From Flavobacteriaceae bacterium (lineage in GTDB: Bacteria > Bacteroidota > Bacteroidia > Flavobacteriales > Flavobacteriaceae): a stretch of 48,226 bases of DNA. Position 1 is the first letter of the stretch; every line of letters starts with the position of its first letter. The notes below the pieces were generated by a model. That model did no database searches and was not told where the DNA came from. It saw only the letters and a list, made by a program, of their open reading frames with translations. Of this stretch, positions 36,639 to 45,872 are shown one piece after another. The DNA lies in the NCBI GenBank assembly GCA_014239275.1, contig JAAZZF010000011.1, positions 1-48,226 on the forward strand, read 5' to 3'. The position numbers and the translations under genes were made by a program.

Positions 36639-37178
36639 TTGTTTTCAATACTTGACTTAGAAACTACTGGAGGGAAATTTAATGAAGAAGGAATAACAGA
36701 AATTGCTATTTATAAATTTGATGGAATTAATATTGTAGATCAATTTATAAGTTTACTTAACCCTGAAATTTCAATTCAACCATATGTAAAACAACTAACA
36801 GGCATTAATAATAAAATGTTATTAAAGGCGCCAAAATTCTATCAAGTTTATAAAAGAGTTTTAGAGATTACGGATAACACAATATTGGTAGCACATAACG
36901 CATCTTTTGATTATAGAATGCTAAAAGTTGAATTTAATAGATTAGGATACCAGTTCAATATTCCTCAACTATGCACAGTTAAATTATCAAAAAAATTATT
37001 TCCAGATAAGGATTCATACAAACTTGGAAAATTGGTAAAATCATTAGGAATATCAATTTCAAATAGACATAGGGCAGCAGGTGATGCAATGGCTACTGTA
37101 GAATTATTCAAATTACTGCTAAAAAAAGACAAAAATAATGAGATTTTAAATAAAATTCTTAAACAAGAAAATAATTAA
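36639..37178 (+). CDS. DnaQ-like 3'-5' exonuclease (DEDDh)
   Basis: 179 residues comprising one exonuclease domain. Exo I is ILDLETTG, Exo II is VAHNASFDYRML, and Exo III is HRAAGDAMATVELF, with the catalytic His and Asp. Such domains occur as the proofreading epsilon subunit of DNA polymerase III or in repair nucleases. I recall a longer flavobacterial relative that carries a GIY-YIG domain after it; that domain is absent here and the stop is clean. The start is TTG at 36639, since a stop lies 9 bases upstream and no ATG precedes the Exo I motif. miaA follows after 2 bases. Confidence 0.86.
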   Translation: MFSILDLETTGGKFNEEGITEIAIYKFDGINIVDQFISLLNPEISIQPYVKQLTGINNKMLLKAPKFYQVYKRVLEITDNTILVAHNASFDYRMLKVEFNRLGYQFNIPQLCTVKLSKKLFPDKDSYKLGKLVKSLGISISNRHRAAGDAMATVELFKLLLKKDKNNEILNKILKQENN

Positions 37179-37180
37179 TA

Positions 37181-38095
37181 TTGAAAGATTTAAATAAAAA
37201 AACATTAATAACCATTTCTGGTCCAACCGCAGTAGGTAAAACAAAATTTAGTATAGATTTAGCTAGAATATTAAATTGTAACATAATTTCCTGTGATTCT
37301 AGACAATTTTATAAAGAATTAACAATTGGTACTGCAGTTCCGTCAAAAAAGGAATTAAAAGCAGTTAAACATCATTGTATTCAACATAAATCTATATTAG
37401 ACACATATACAATAAAAGATTTTGAAAAAGAAGTCTTAATAATTATTAATAATGAATTTAAAAATAATGATTATATAATAATGTCTGGAGGTTCAGGATT
37501 ATATATGGATGCCGTTATTAATGGATTAGATAATTTTCCAAAAACTGATGATAAGGTTCGTAAACAATTAAATTCCGAACTAAATAAATTTGGAATTGAA
37601 TACCTGCAGAAAAAGCTAAATAAATTAGACCCGCTCTATTATAACAATGTTGATAAACAAAACCCCAGAAGATTAATTAGAGCATTAGAAATATGTATTT
37701 CATCTAATAAACCGTATTCTTCGTTTATAGGAAAACAAAAAAACATTCATGAATTTAATTTATTTAATATGGCTATGAATATAAAGAGAGAAATACTATA
37801 TAATAAAATAAATTTAAGAGTTGATAAAATGATAGATGATGGCTTATTGGAAGAAGTCAAAACTTTAATTATTCATAAAGAACTAAATACCTTGAACACT
37901 ATTGGTTACAAAGAACTATTTCTATTTATAGAAAAAAAATTAACATTTGAGCAAAGTATTGAAGAAATAAAGAAAAATTCAAGAAGATTTGCTAAAAGAC
38001 AAATCACATGGTTAAAAAGAAAAGAAGACATTATTTGGGTTAATAATGATGTAACTCCAGAAGAAATTAAAAGAAATTATTTTGATTTTAAATAA
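37181..38095 (+). CDS. miaA: tRNA dimethylallyltransferase
   Basis: 304 residues. It has the P-loop SGPTAVGKTKFSIDLA, CDSRQFYKELTIGTA, the MSGGSGLYMDAVINGLD segment, NPRRLIRALEI, TIGYKELFLFI and the C-terminal RRFAKRQITWLKRK. MiaA adds the isopentenyl group to A37 of tRNAs that read UNN codons. The start is TTG at 37181, and the frame is closed by a stop 9 bases upstream. The 3' end overlaps the convergent purC by 19 bases, the longest convergent overlap in the window. Confidence 0.95.
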   Translation: MKDLNKKTLITISGPTAVGKTKFSIDLARILNCNIISCDSRQFYKELTIGTAVPSKKELKAVKHHCIQHKSILDTYTIKDFEKEVLIIINNEFKNNDYIIMSGGSGLYMDAVINGLDNFPKTDDKVRKQLNSELNKFGIEYLQKKLNKLDPLYYNNVDKQNPRRLIRALEICISSNKPYSSFIGKQKNIHEFNLFNMAMNIKREILYNKINLRVDKMIDDGLLEEVKTLIIHKELNTLNTIGYKELFLFIEKKLTFEQSIEEIKKNSRRFAKRQITWLKRKEDIIWVNNDVTPEEIKRNYFDFK

Positions 38096-39027
38096 TTCTC
38101 AACATTACCTATAATCCTTTTTTCAATATTTGTAATATTTGCTTTTATAAACTTAGAGCCTGTTATTTTTTCAAACAACTCTATATATCTTTCTGAAACA
38201 CCATTAATATAATTATCACTCATTTCTGGAATAACTTGACCTTCTTTACCTTGAAAACCATTACTAATCAACCATTTCCTTACAAACTCTTTTGAAAGTT
38301 GTTTTTGAGGAGATTTAGTTTTCTGAAGGTCATCATATGTATCTAAATAGAAATATCTTGATGAATCAGGAGTATGAATTTCATCTATTAAAATTATTTT
38401 TCCATCAGTATTTTGGCCAAATTCATACTTTGTATCAACTAAAATAAGGCCTTGATCATTAGCGATTCTTGATCCCTCTTCAAAAAGCTTAAAAGTATAA
38501 TCTTCAAGTTTTAAATATTCTTTTTTAGAAACTATATTTCTTTTCAAAATTTCTTCTTTTGATATATCTTCATCATGATTTCCGTCAATTGCTTTTGTTG
38601 TTGGAGTAATTATAGGTATGGGAAATTTATCATTCTCTATCATGTCTTCAGGCATTTTAATTCCACAAATTTCTCTTAAACCTGAATTATATAATCTAGC
38701 AGCATGACCTGAGAGATATCCTCTAATTACCATTTCAATTTTAAAAGGTTTGCATATTTGTCCTATTGATACATTAGGATCAGGCGTGCTTTGTAGCCAA
38801 TTTGGTATAATGTGAGATGTTGCATTAAGCATTTTAGATGAAATTTGATTTAAAATTTGCCCCTTAAAAGGTATTCCTCTTGGTAAGACTACATCAAATG
38901 CAGAAAGTCTATCTGATGCTATCATAACTAATGATTCATTATTAATATTATAAACATCTCTTACTTTTCCTGAGTATTTTGAAATTTGATTAGTGAAATT
39001 GAAATCTGTTCTAGTAATTGTGTTCAT
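38077..39027 (-). CDS. purC: Phosphoribosylaminoimidazole-succinocarboxamide synthase
   Basis: 316 residues, the longer SAICAR synthetase form. It has YSGKVRDVYNI, MIASDRLSAFDVVLPRGIPFKG, FKIEMVIRGYLSGHAARLYN, GLILVDTKYEFGQ, IILIDEIHTPDSSRYFY and a C-terminal KEFVRKWLISNGFQG. It joins aspartate to CAIR in purine synthesis. It starts 5 bases downstream of phoH, so the two are co-transcribed; I recall this phoH-purC order from other flavobacteria. No other purine gene is in the window. Confidence 0.96.
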   Translation of the reverse strand: MNTITRTDFNFTNQISKYSGKVRDVYNINNESLVMIASDRLSAFDVVLPRGIPFKGQILNQISSKMLNATSHIIPNWLQSTPDPNVSIGQICKPFKIEMVIRGYLSGHAARLYNSGLREICGIKMPEDMIENDKFPIPIITPTTKAIDGNHDEDISKEEILKRNIVSKKEYLKLEDYTFKLFEEGSRIANDQGLILVDTKYEFGQNTDGKIILIDEIHTPDSSRYFYLDTYDDLQKTKSPQKQLSKEFVRKWLISNGFQGKEGQVIPEMSDNYINGVSERYIELFEKITGSKFIKANITNIEKRIIGNVENYLKSK

Positions 39028-39032
39028 AAAAA

Positions 39033-39983
39033 TTAATTAGTATGTTCAGTATTATTGTAAGCATCAATTATTCTTTTAACAACTTGATGTCTAATAACAT
39101 CAGTCTCATCTAAATAAATTATCTCAATTCCTTCAATATTTTGAAGAATACGATTAGCTTCTATTAATCCAGACATTACTCTACTTGGTAAATCAATTTG
39201 ACCAGGGTCGCCATTGATCATAAATTTAGCATGATTTCCCATTCTTGTTAGGAACATTTTCATTTGATTGTGAGTAGTATTTTGACCTTCATCTAATATC
39301 ACAAAAGCATTGTCTAAAGTTCTTCCTCTCATATAGGCTAAAGGAGCGATTTCAATTATTCCTCTATGTATATAATCATCTAGTTTTTCAATTGCTATCA
39401 TTTCTTTTAACGCATCATACAATGGTTGCATGTAAGGATCTAGTTTATCCTTCATGTCACCAGGTAAAAACCCCAAACTTTCCCCAGCTTCTACAGCAGG
39501 TCTTGTTAATATGATTTTTTTTACCTGTTTATCTTTTAAAGCTTTAACTGCAATAGCAATCCCCGTATAAGTTTTTCCAGTTCCTGCTGGACCAACTGCA
39601 AAAACCATATCATTATTTTCAAAAGCTTCAACAATTTTAATTTGATTTATAGTATGTGCCTTAATTTTCTTCTTTCCAACACCATACAAAATCACTTTTC
39701 CATGTATAGAATTAATTAATTTATTACCATTTCCAGACATTATTGAATTAATAGTTTTTTCATTAAGAATATCATTGTCTTTCATTATATAAATCAAAGA
39801 GTCTAGACGTATTCTTAATTGTGTAATAAGAGAATCTTCTCCGTTGGTAATTATTCTATCCCCTTTAACAATTATTTTTAGTTCAGGAAAATTTTGCTTA
39901 ATTATTTTAATTATATCATAATCCTTTTTATCAAAAAAATCAATCGGATGTATTTCTTTAATAAAATATTCAAGTTTTTTCAC
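39033..39983 (-). CDS. PhoH-family ATPase
   Basis: 316 residues. A small N-terminal domain (about 1-105) leads into the PhoH P-loop domain: AVGPAGTGKTYTGIAIAVKA, LTRPAVEAGESLGFLPGD, IEIAPLAYMRGRTL, Walker B VILDEGQNTTHNQMKMFLTRMG and INGDPGQIDLP. The family is linked to RNA metabolism, and YbeZ-type members work with YbeY; the precise role is unsettled. The start is GTG at 39983 because the codon before it is a stop (TAA). It is followed at once by purC and is divergent from the SAM hydrolase-family gene. Confidence 0.92.
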   Translation of the reverse strand: MKKLEYFIKEIHPIDFFDKKDYDIIKIIKQNFPELKIIVKGDRIITNGEDSLITQLRIRLDSLIYIMKDNDILNEKTINSIMSGNGNKLINSIHGKVILYGVGKKKIKAHTINQIKIVEAFENNDMVFAVGPAGTGKTYTGIAIAVKALKDKQVKKIILTRPAVEAGESLGFLPGDMKDKLDPYMQPLYDALKEMIAIEKLDDYIHRGIIEIAPLAYMRGRTLDNAFVILDEGQNTTHNQMKMFLTRMGNHAKFMINGDPGQIDLPSRVMSGLIEANRILQNIEGIEIIYLDETDVIRHQVVKRIIDAYNNTEHTN

Positions 39984-40062
39984 TTAAGGTTAGTTTGTTA
40001 TTTATTGGCAAGTTGTAAATTTATGTAATTTTTAATCTTAAATATAAATTTTCTATTAACAA

Positions 40063-40893
40063 ATGCCAGTTATTACATTAACAAGTGATTTTGGAAATAA
40101 GGACCATTTTGTTGGTTCTGTCAAGGGTTCATTAAACAATGAAATACCTAATGTTAATATTATTGATATTTCAAATGACATATCACCATTTAATATTATT
40201 GAAGGTGCATATATAATTGAAAATGCATATAAAAATTTTCCTGAAGGATCAATTCATATTATTGGAGTTGATTCTGAAAAGACTCCAGAAAAAAAACATT
40301 TAGTAATTAAATTAGATGGACATTATTTTATATGTGCAGATAATGGAATAATGTCTTTGGTTGCTAATAGAATTAAACCAGAGAAAATTATTGAAATTAA
40401 TATTCATAATTCTTCAAGTTCAAGTTTTACTGTTTTAGATGTTTTTGTAAAAGTAGCTGCACATATTTATCGGGGAGGTTCCATTGACTTAGTTGGAAAT
40501 AAAATATTTCAATTAAAAGAATTATATGATATAAACCCAATATTAAATGAAAAGAGTAATGAAATTACTGGAAACGTAATTTATATTGATAATTATGAAA
40601 ATGTAGTGACAAATATTTCAAAGTTAGTATTTGAAGAGTTTGGAAAATCTAGACCCTATGTTATAAATGCCAGAAATTATAAATTTAACTCAATTGTAAA
40701 TTCATATAGTGAATCTATAAAGTTTGATATAAAAAAAGAATTAAGAAAAGAAGAAGGAAAAAAAATTGCACTATTTAATAAAGCTAATTTCTTGGAATTG
40801 GCCATATATAAAAGCAATCCCTTAATAACAGGAGGAGCCAGTAGTTTATTTGGCTTAAAATACAGAGATGTTGTTACTATTAAATTTGATTAA
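40063..40893 (+). CDS. SAM hydrolase / SAM-dependent halogenase family protein (DUF62)
   Basis: 276 residues. The N-terminal DUF62 domain has ITLTSDFGNKDHFVGSVKG, ISPFNIIEGAYIIENAY, IHIIGVDSEKTPEKKH and HYFICADNGIMSLV; the C-terminal beta-barrel follows GNVIYIDNYENVVTNI. Characterised members with an Asp-Arg-His triad hydrolyse S-adenosylmethionine to adenosine and methionine; a halogenase role is unlikely. Where the usual loop has DPGVGT.RR, this protein has DSEKTPEKK, so the triad arginine appears to be lysine, which I think is common in Bacteroidota members. It is divergent from phoH. Confidence 0.85.
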   Translation: MPVITLTSDFGNKDHFVGSVKGSLNNEIPNVNIIDISNDISPFNIIEGAYIIENAYKNFPEGSIHIIGVDSEKTPEKKHLVIKLDGHYFICADNGIMSLVANRIKPEKIIEINIHNSSSSSFTVLDVFVKVAAHIYRGGSIDLVGNKIFQLKELYDINPILNEKSNEITGNVIYIDNYENVVTNISKLVFEEFGKSRPYVINARNYKFNSIVNSYSESIKFDIKKELRKEEGKKIALFNKANFLELAIYKSNPLITGGASSLFGLKYRDVVTIKFD

Positions 40894-40944
40894 AAAATGT
40901 ATAAAGTGTTAATAAAATTGTTTTATTTTAACGTTATATTCTAA

Positions 40945-40952
40945 TATATTTA
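40945..40952 (+). promoter_or_regulatory. Possible promoter -7 box (TATATTTA) for dnaN
   Basis: TATATTTA differs from TAnnTTTG only at the last base. A TTG at 40918-40920 lies 24 bases upstream, slightly longer than the usual spacing. The start would be near 40957, about 15 bases before the ATG at 40972. Confidence 0.33.
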
Positions 40953-40971
40953 CCAGCAGATTTATTTGATT

Positions 40972-42090
40972 ATGAAATTCATTGTTTCAAGTTCATTATT
41001 ATTAAAAAACATACAAGTATTAGGTGGTATTTTAAGTACAAATAACACATTGCCTATTCTAGATTATTTTCTATTTGATATATCAAAGAACTTGTTAAAA
41101 ATTACGGCATCTGATTTAGAAACAACATTATCTGCCGACATTGAAATTGAATCAAATGAGACATGTTCAATTGCTGTTCCAGCTAAACTTCTTATTGATA
41201 CTCTAAAAACTTTTCCTGAACAGCCCTTAACTTTTAACATCTTAGATAATAATACAATAGAAATAAGTTCAAATCACGGTAAATATTCACTAGCTTATGC
41301 TAATGGAGATGAATTTCCTAAAACAGTGTCCATTAGCGATGCATCAAACTCAACTATATCTTCACAAGTCCTATTTCAAGCTATCAATACAACTATTTTT
41401 GCTTCAGGAAATGATGATCTAAGACCGGTAATGAGTGGAGTTTTTTTTCAATTTTCAAGCGAAAACTCAACATTTGTAGCTACTGACGCTCACAAGCTTG
41501 TTAGATATGTCAGAACAGATTTTAAATCTGATCAATTAGTAGAGTTTATTATGCCAAAAAAACCTCTTAATATCTTAAAAGGAATATTAATTAATGACAA
41601 GTATGATGTTAATATTGAATATAATGAAAGTAATGCAAAGTTTACTTTTTCTAATCTATCGCTGACATGTAGGCTTATTGATGGAAATTACCCTAATTAT
41701 GAAGCTGTTATTCCTAAGGAAAACCCTAATGTATTAACTATTGACAGATCCTTGTTTTTAAATTCAACCAAGAGAGTAAGTATTTTTTCAAACAAAACAA
41801 CCCATCAAATTCGATTAAAAATTACAGGTAATGAGCTTGTAGTTTCTGCAGAAGATTTAGACTACAGTAATAAAGCTGAAGAAAGACTTGACTGTAACTA
41901 TAATGGAGATGATATTGAAATAGGTTTCAATTCAAGATTTTTAGTAGAAATGTTATCTAATTTAACAACTGATGAAGTAAAGCTGGAATTATCTCTTCCA
42001 AATAGAGCTGGAATTTTAACTCCTACAAAATCTGATTCTAAATCAGAACAGGTTACAATGCTAGTAATGCCTGTAATGTTAAATTCTTAA
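40972..42090 (+). CDS. dnaN: DNA polymerase III beta subunit (sliding clamp)
   Basis: 372 residues, the normal clamp length, with three repeated clamp domains. It begins MKFIVSSSLLLKNIQVLGGI. It contains LPILDYFLFDI, LKITASDLETTLSA, the central FVATDAHKLVRYV, CRLIDGNYPNYEAVIP, LVEMLSNLTTDEVKLEL and the C-terminal VTMLVMPVML. The ring tethers polymerase and other factors to DNA; its loader subunit HolA is encoded at 14111-15121. ATG 40972 is preferred over an in-frame TTG at 40966. It is not beside dnaA, so this is not an origin region. Convergent with ilvC across a 72-base gap that shows no clear terminator. Confidence 0.95.
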   Translation: MKFIVSSSLLLKNIQVLGGILSTNNTLPILDYFLFDISKNLLKITASDLETTLSADIEIESNETCSIAVPAKLLIDTLKTFPEQPLTFNILDNNTIEISSNHGKYSLAYANGDEFPKTVSISDASNSTISSQVLFQAINTTIFASGNDDLRPVMSGVFFQFSSENSTFVATDAHKLVRYVRTDFKSDQLVEFIMPKKPLNILKGILINDKYDVNIEYNESNAKFTFSNLSLTCRLIDGNYPNYEAVIPKENPNVLTIDRSLFLNSTKRVSIFSNKTTHQIRLKITGNELVVSAEDLDYSNKAEERLDCNYNGDDIEIGFNSRFLVEMLSNLTTDEVKLELSLPNRAGILTPTKSDSKSEQVTMLVMPVMLNS

Positions 42091-42162
42091 AAATAATAAT
42101 CCGTTATAACAAAACTTGACTTCTTTAAATAGATCATTTCTCTAAGAATTATTTTATTTAAA

Positions 42163-43629
42163 TCATTTTAATTTTTTCATATTACTCATGTTTCTTCTCA
42201 AAATCATACCCATTTTTTCAATTGGGTGATTTTCCGTGTCTGAGTCAAATTTATTTAACTTAATTTGATCAATTTCTGTAGCATTATCAACTAAACCAAT
42301 GTATGTCTTATCAATTTTCTTCATAAATTCTGATAGAAGCGGCAAACAAGATTGATTAAATAAATAACATCCATATTCTGCAGTATCTGAAATTATTCTA
42401 TTCATTTCATACAATTTCTTCCTTGCTACTAGATTAGCTATCAAAGGTAATTCATGTAAAGATTCATAATATGCAGACTCCCCAATAATTCCATTACTAA
42501 CCATAGTTTCAAAAGCAAGTTCAACACCAGATTTAACAAAAGCTATCATTAAGATTCCTTTTTTAAAGTAATCATCATTAGAAATTTGAACATTTGATGG
42601 ATCAGTTTTTTCAAAATTAGTATTACCAGTAGCTTCTCTCCATTTTAACAGATTGGAATCATTATCATTCCAGTCATTCATCATGTTTTTTGAAAAACTT
42701 CCAGTTAAAATATCATTCATGTGTTTATTAAATAATGGAGTCATTATTTTTTTCAAATCACAGGATAGTTCATGAACTTTTAATCTTGAACTATCATCTA
42801 GTCTATTTATCATTCCTGAAATTCCATTATGTTTTAATTCTTCAGTAATTGTTTCCCATCCATATTGAATTAATTTTGAAGAAAAACCGCTATCATAACC
42901 TAATTCAATCATTTTATTAAAACATAAAATGGATCCTGTTTGTAATATACCACACAGAATAGTCTGTTCTCCCATTAAATCAGATTTTACTTCAGCTACA
43001 AATGAAGATTCTAAAACACCTGCTTTGTGACCTCCAGTTGCCACAGCATATGCTTTAGCAAGATCTAATCCATCTCCATTAGGATCATTTTCTGGATGAA
43101 CTGCCAACAATGTTGGCACTCCAAAACCTCTAAGAAATTCTTCTCGAACCTCGGTACCCGGACATTTTGGTGCAACCATAATTACAGTTATATCTTTTCT
43201 TATCTTAATTCCTTCTTCAACAATATTAAATCCATGTGAATAAGATAAAACTGAATTTGTTTTCATCAATGGCATGGCCTTATTTACTACATTAGTGTGA
43301 TTTTTATCAGGTGTTAAGTTAATTACAATATCTGCCTTTGGAATTAAGTCTTCAAAAGTGCCAATCTTAAAATTATTTTTTGAAGCATTTATAAATGATT
43401 CTTTTTTATTTTTTATGGATGAGGATCGTAAAACATAGGAAATATCAAGACCAGAATCTCTCATATTTAGACCTTGATTTAAACCCTGTGCCCCGCAACC
43501 AATTATAACAATACTTTTTCCTTTAATAATGTCTACACCATTTTCAAATTCTGCAGAATTCATAAATCTACATTTTGCTAATTGTTCTTTTTGTTGACTT
43601 GATGTTAATTGATTATAATAATTTTCCAT
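42163..43629 (-). CDS. ilvC: Ketol-acid reductoisomerase, class II (long form)
   Basis: 488 residues, the long class II form as in Escherichia coli, with a duplicated knotted C-terminal domain. It shows the NADPH motif [78 protein letters not shown], and later [17 protein letters not shown]. It converts acetolactate or acetohydroxybutyrate to the dihydroxy acids in valine and isoleucine synthesis. It is the last gene of the ilvDBNC unit, 6 bases after ilvN. Confidence 0.97.
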   Translation of the reverse strand: MENYYNQLTSSQQKEQLAKCRFMNSAEFENGVDIIKGKSIVIIGCGAQGLNQGLNMRDSGLDISYVLRSSSIKNKKESFINASKNNFKIGTFEDLIPKADIVINLTPDKNHTNVVNKAMPLMKTNSVLSYSHGFNIVEEGIKIRKDITVIMVAPKCPGTEVREEFLRGFGVPTLLAVHPENDPNGDGLDLAKAYAVATGGHKAGVLESSFVAEVKSDLMGEQTILCGILQTGSILCFNKMIELGYDSGFSSKLIQYGWETITEELKHNGISGMINRLDDSSRLKVHELSCDLKKIMTPLFNKHMNDILTGSFSKNMMNDWNDNDSNLLKWREATGNTNFEKTDPSNVQISNDDYFKKGILMIAFVKSGVELAFETMVSNGIIGESAYYESLHELPLIANLVARKKLYEMNRIISDTAEYGCYLFNQSCLPLLSEFMKKIDKTYIGLVDNATEIDQIKLNKFDSDTENHPIEKMGMILRRNMSNMKKLK

Positions 43630-43635
43630 ATTTAA

Positions 43636-44169
43636 TTATTTATCAGTATTTAATTCTAAAATATCAGAAATATTCATAGCTTCTTTAGAAACTGAAATTC
43701 TTCCAGATCTCACAAATTGTAATAAGCCATATGGTTCTAACGAATCGTATAGTTTTTCTGTTTCTTCCCTCCAACCAGTTTTTTCAATAATAAAATAATC
43801 CGGAGACACTGTTACAATGTTAGCCTGACTATTTTTAATAATTTTTTGAATATGTTTTTCATCAAAAAGAGATTTCGATTTTACTTTATATAAAGCTGTT
43901 TCTAAAAAAATAGTTTCTTTATCTGTATGATAAAAGGCTGCAATAACTTCTATTTGTTTCTCAATTTGTTTAACAATATTTTTAATTTTTGACTCCACCA
44001 CTTTTACTACAATAACAAACCTATAAATATTATCAATTTCAGATTGAGAAGTAGTTAAGCTTTCAATATTAACATGGCGTTTCAAAAAAATAGCTGAAAT
44101 TCTATTTAATAATCCAATGTTATTTTCAGTATAAACAGAAACTGTATATGTATTTAATTTATTAGTCAT
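43636..44169 (-). CDS. ilvN: Acetolactate synthase small (regulatory) subunit
   Basis: 177 residues. The N-terminal ACT domain reads YTVSVYTENNIGLLNRISAIFLKRHVNIESLT and would carry valine feedback inhibition; a second domain follows (FLETALYKV...YFIIEKTG, YGLLQFVRSGRISVSK). It binds and activates IlvB, encoded directly upstream (5-base gap). The symbol ilvH would be equally valid, since only one small subunit is seen. Confidence 0.94.
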   Translation of the reverse strand: MTNKLNTYTVSVYTENNIGLLNRISAIFLKRHVNIESLTTSQSEIDNIYRFVIVVKVVESKIKNIVKQIEKQIEVIAAFYHTDKETIFLETALYKVKSKSLFDEKHIQKIIKNSQANIVTVSPDYFIIEKTGWREETEKLYDSLEPYGLLQFVRSGRISVSKEAMNISDILELNTDK

Positions 44170-44174
44170 AATTA

Positions 44175-45872
44175 TTATTCAAGTCTAACATCAGAAACAG
44201 ATGCTCCAGAAGGAATCATTGGGAAAACATTAGCTTCTTTTTCTACACAAACTTCAAGAAAATAAGGTTTTTTCGAATTTATCATTTCTTTTATTGAAGA
44301 TTTTAAATTTTCTCTTTTCTTAATTTTTTTACCGTCTATAAAATATCCCTTAGCTATCTTAACAAAATCTGGATTTACCATTTCAGTAGAAGCATATCTT
44401 TTATCAAAAAACATCTGCTGCCATTGTCTTACCATTCCTAAATATTCATTGTTTAAAACAACAATTTTTACAGCACATCCTGTTTGAAAAATTGTCCCTA
44501 ATTCTTGAATAGTCATTTGATAACCTCCATCCCCTATTATTGCAATAACTTCTCTATCTGGGGCGCCCATTTTTGCACCTATAGCTGCTGGGAGAGCAAA
44601 ACCCATAGTTCCCAATCCTCCAGAAGTTACATTTGATTTTGAATGATTAAAACTAGCATATCTACATGTAACCATTTGATGCTGACCAACATCAGAAACT
44701 ATTATGGCATTTCCTTTAGAAATCTCATTAATTTCTCTTATTACTTCTCCCATGGTTAACCCCTCTTTTGATGGATACAAATCATTTTTAATTACTTTAT
44801 CAAATTCCTTTTTATAAAAAGAATGAAATTTATTAATCCAATTTGTATGTGATTTTTCTTTAACTAATTCAATAAGTTCTGGTAGAGTGTCCTTAACATT
44901 GCCTAAAACAGCAATGTCAACATTAACATTCTTATTTACTTCTGCTGGATCAATTTCAAAATGAATAATTTTTGCTTGTTTAGCATAGGTTTCTAGGTTT
45001 CCTGTTACTCTATCATCAAAACGCATTCCAATTGCAATTAATACATCACATTCATTTGTAAGAACATTAGGCCCATAATTTCCATGCATTCCTACCATTC
45101 CTACATTTAGAGGATGATCTGATGATAATGCAGACAAACCCAAGATAGTCCAAGCAGCAGGAATACCAGTTTTTTCTATAAATTGTTTAAACTCACTTTC
45201 TGCATTTCCTAAAATTACTCCTTGGCCAAAAACTATAAATGGTTTTTTTGAATTATTAATTAATTCAGCTGCCTTATTAATTTCATTAATAGAGAATTTA
45301 GGAATTGGGATATAACTTCGAATTGAGTTACATTTTTTGTATTTAAATTCCATCAATTCAAATTGAGCATCTTTAGTAATATCTACTAGTACCGGACCTG
45401 GTCTTCCAGATTTTGCAATATAAAAAGCTTTAGCTATTACTTCAGGAATATCTGATGCTTTTGTAATTTGACAATTCCATTTTGTAACTGGTGTAGAAAT
45501 TCCAATAATATCACATTCTTGAAATGCATCAGAACCTAATAAATGTGAAGCAACTTGACCTGTTATACAAACCATTGGAGTTGAATCAATTTGAGCGTCA
45601 GCAATACCAGTGACTAAATTTGTTGCACCAGGTCCAGATGTTGCTGTAACTACACCTACTTTACCAGAAACTCTAGCATATCCTTGAGCTGCATGAGTTG
45701 CTCCTTGTTCATGTCTAGTTAATATATGATTTAATTTATCCTCATATTTAAATAACTCATCATAAATTGGCATGATAGCACCACCTGGGTAACCATATAT
45801 AATATCAACACCTTCTTCTAGAAGACATTTAATAACTGCTTCAGATCCTGATATTTTATTTGTTTTTTTCAT
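44175..45872 (-). CDS. ilvB: Acetolactate synthase large (catalytic) subunit
   Basis: 565 residues, thiamine-diphosphate dependent. It has GYPGGAIMPIYDEL, the cofactor-activating Glu in LTRHEQGATHAAQGYAR, SGPGATNLVTGIADAQ, a FAD-type middle domain (about 190-340) and the cofactor motif GDGGYQMTIQELGT ending NNEYLGMVRQWQ. It condenses pyruvate with pyruvate or 2-oxobutyrate. The gene directly abuts ilvD (no gap), which suggests translational coupling. Confidence 0.97.
   Translation of the reverse strand: MKKTNKISGSEAVIKCLLEEGVDIIYGYPGGAIMPIYDELFKYEDKLNHILTRHEQGATHAAQGYARVSGKVGVVTATSGPGATNLVTGIADAQIDSTPMVCITGQVASHLLGSDAFQECDIIGISTPVTKWNCQITKASDIPEVIAKAFYIAKSGRPGPVLVDITKDAQFELMEFKYKKCNSIRSYIPIPKFSINEINKAAELINNSKKPFIVFGQGVILGNAESEFKQFIEKTGIPAAWTILGLSALSSDHPLNVGMVGMHGNYGPNVLTNECDVLIAIGMRFDDRVTGNLETYAKQAKIIHFEIDPAEVNKNVNVDIAVLGNVKDTLPELIELVKEKSHTNWINKFHSFYKKEFDKVIKNDLYPSKEGLTMGEVIREINEISKGNAIIVSDVGQHQMVTCRYASFNHSKSNVTSGGLGTMGFALPAAIGAKMGAPDREVIAIIGDGGYQMTIQELGTIFQTGCAVKIVVLNNEYLGMVRQWQQMFFDKRYASTEMVNPDFVKIAKGYFIDGKKIKKRENLKSSIKEMINSKKPYFLEVCVEKEANVFPMIPSGASVSDVRLE

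Noticed and set aside
40972..42090. Replication origin near dnaN
   Set aside because: No dnaA, recF or gyrB neighbours and no cluster of DnaA boxes was seen; dnaN is isolated between unrelated genes.
42091..42162. Bidirectional terminator between dnaN and ilvC
   Set aside because: Only a short GTTATAAC palindrome and scattered T runs occur; no stem with a following T tract is visible.
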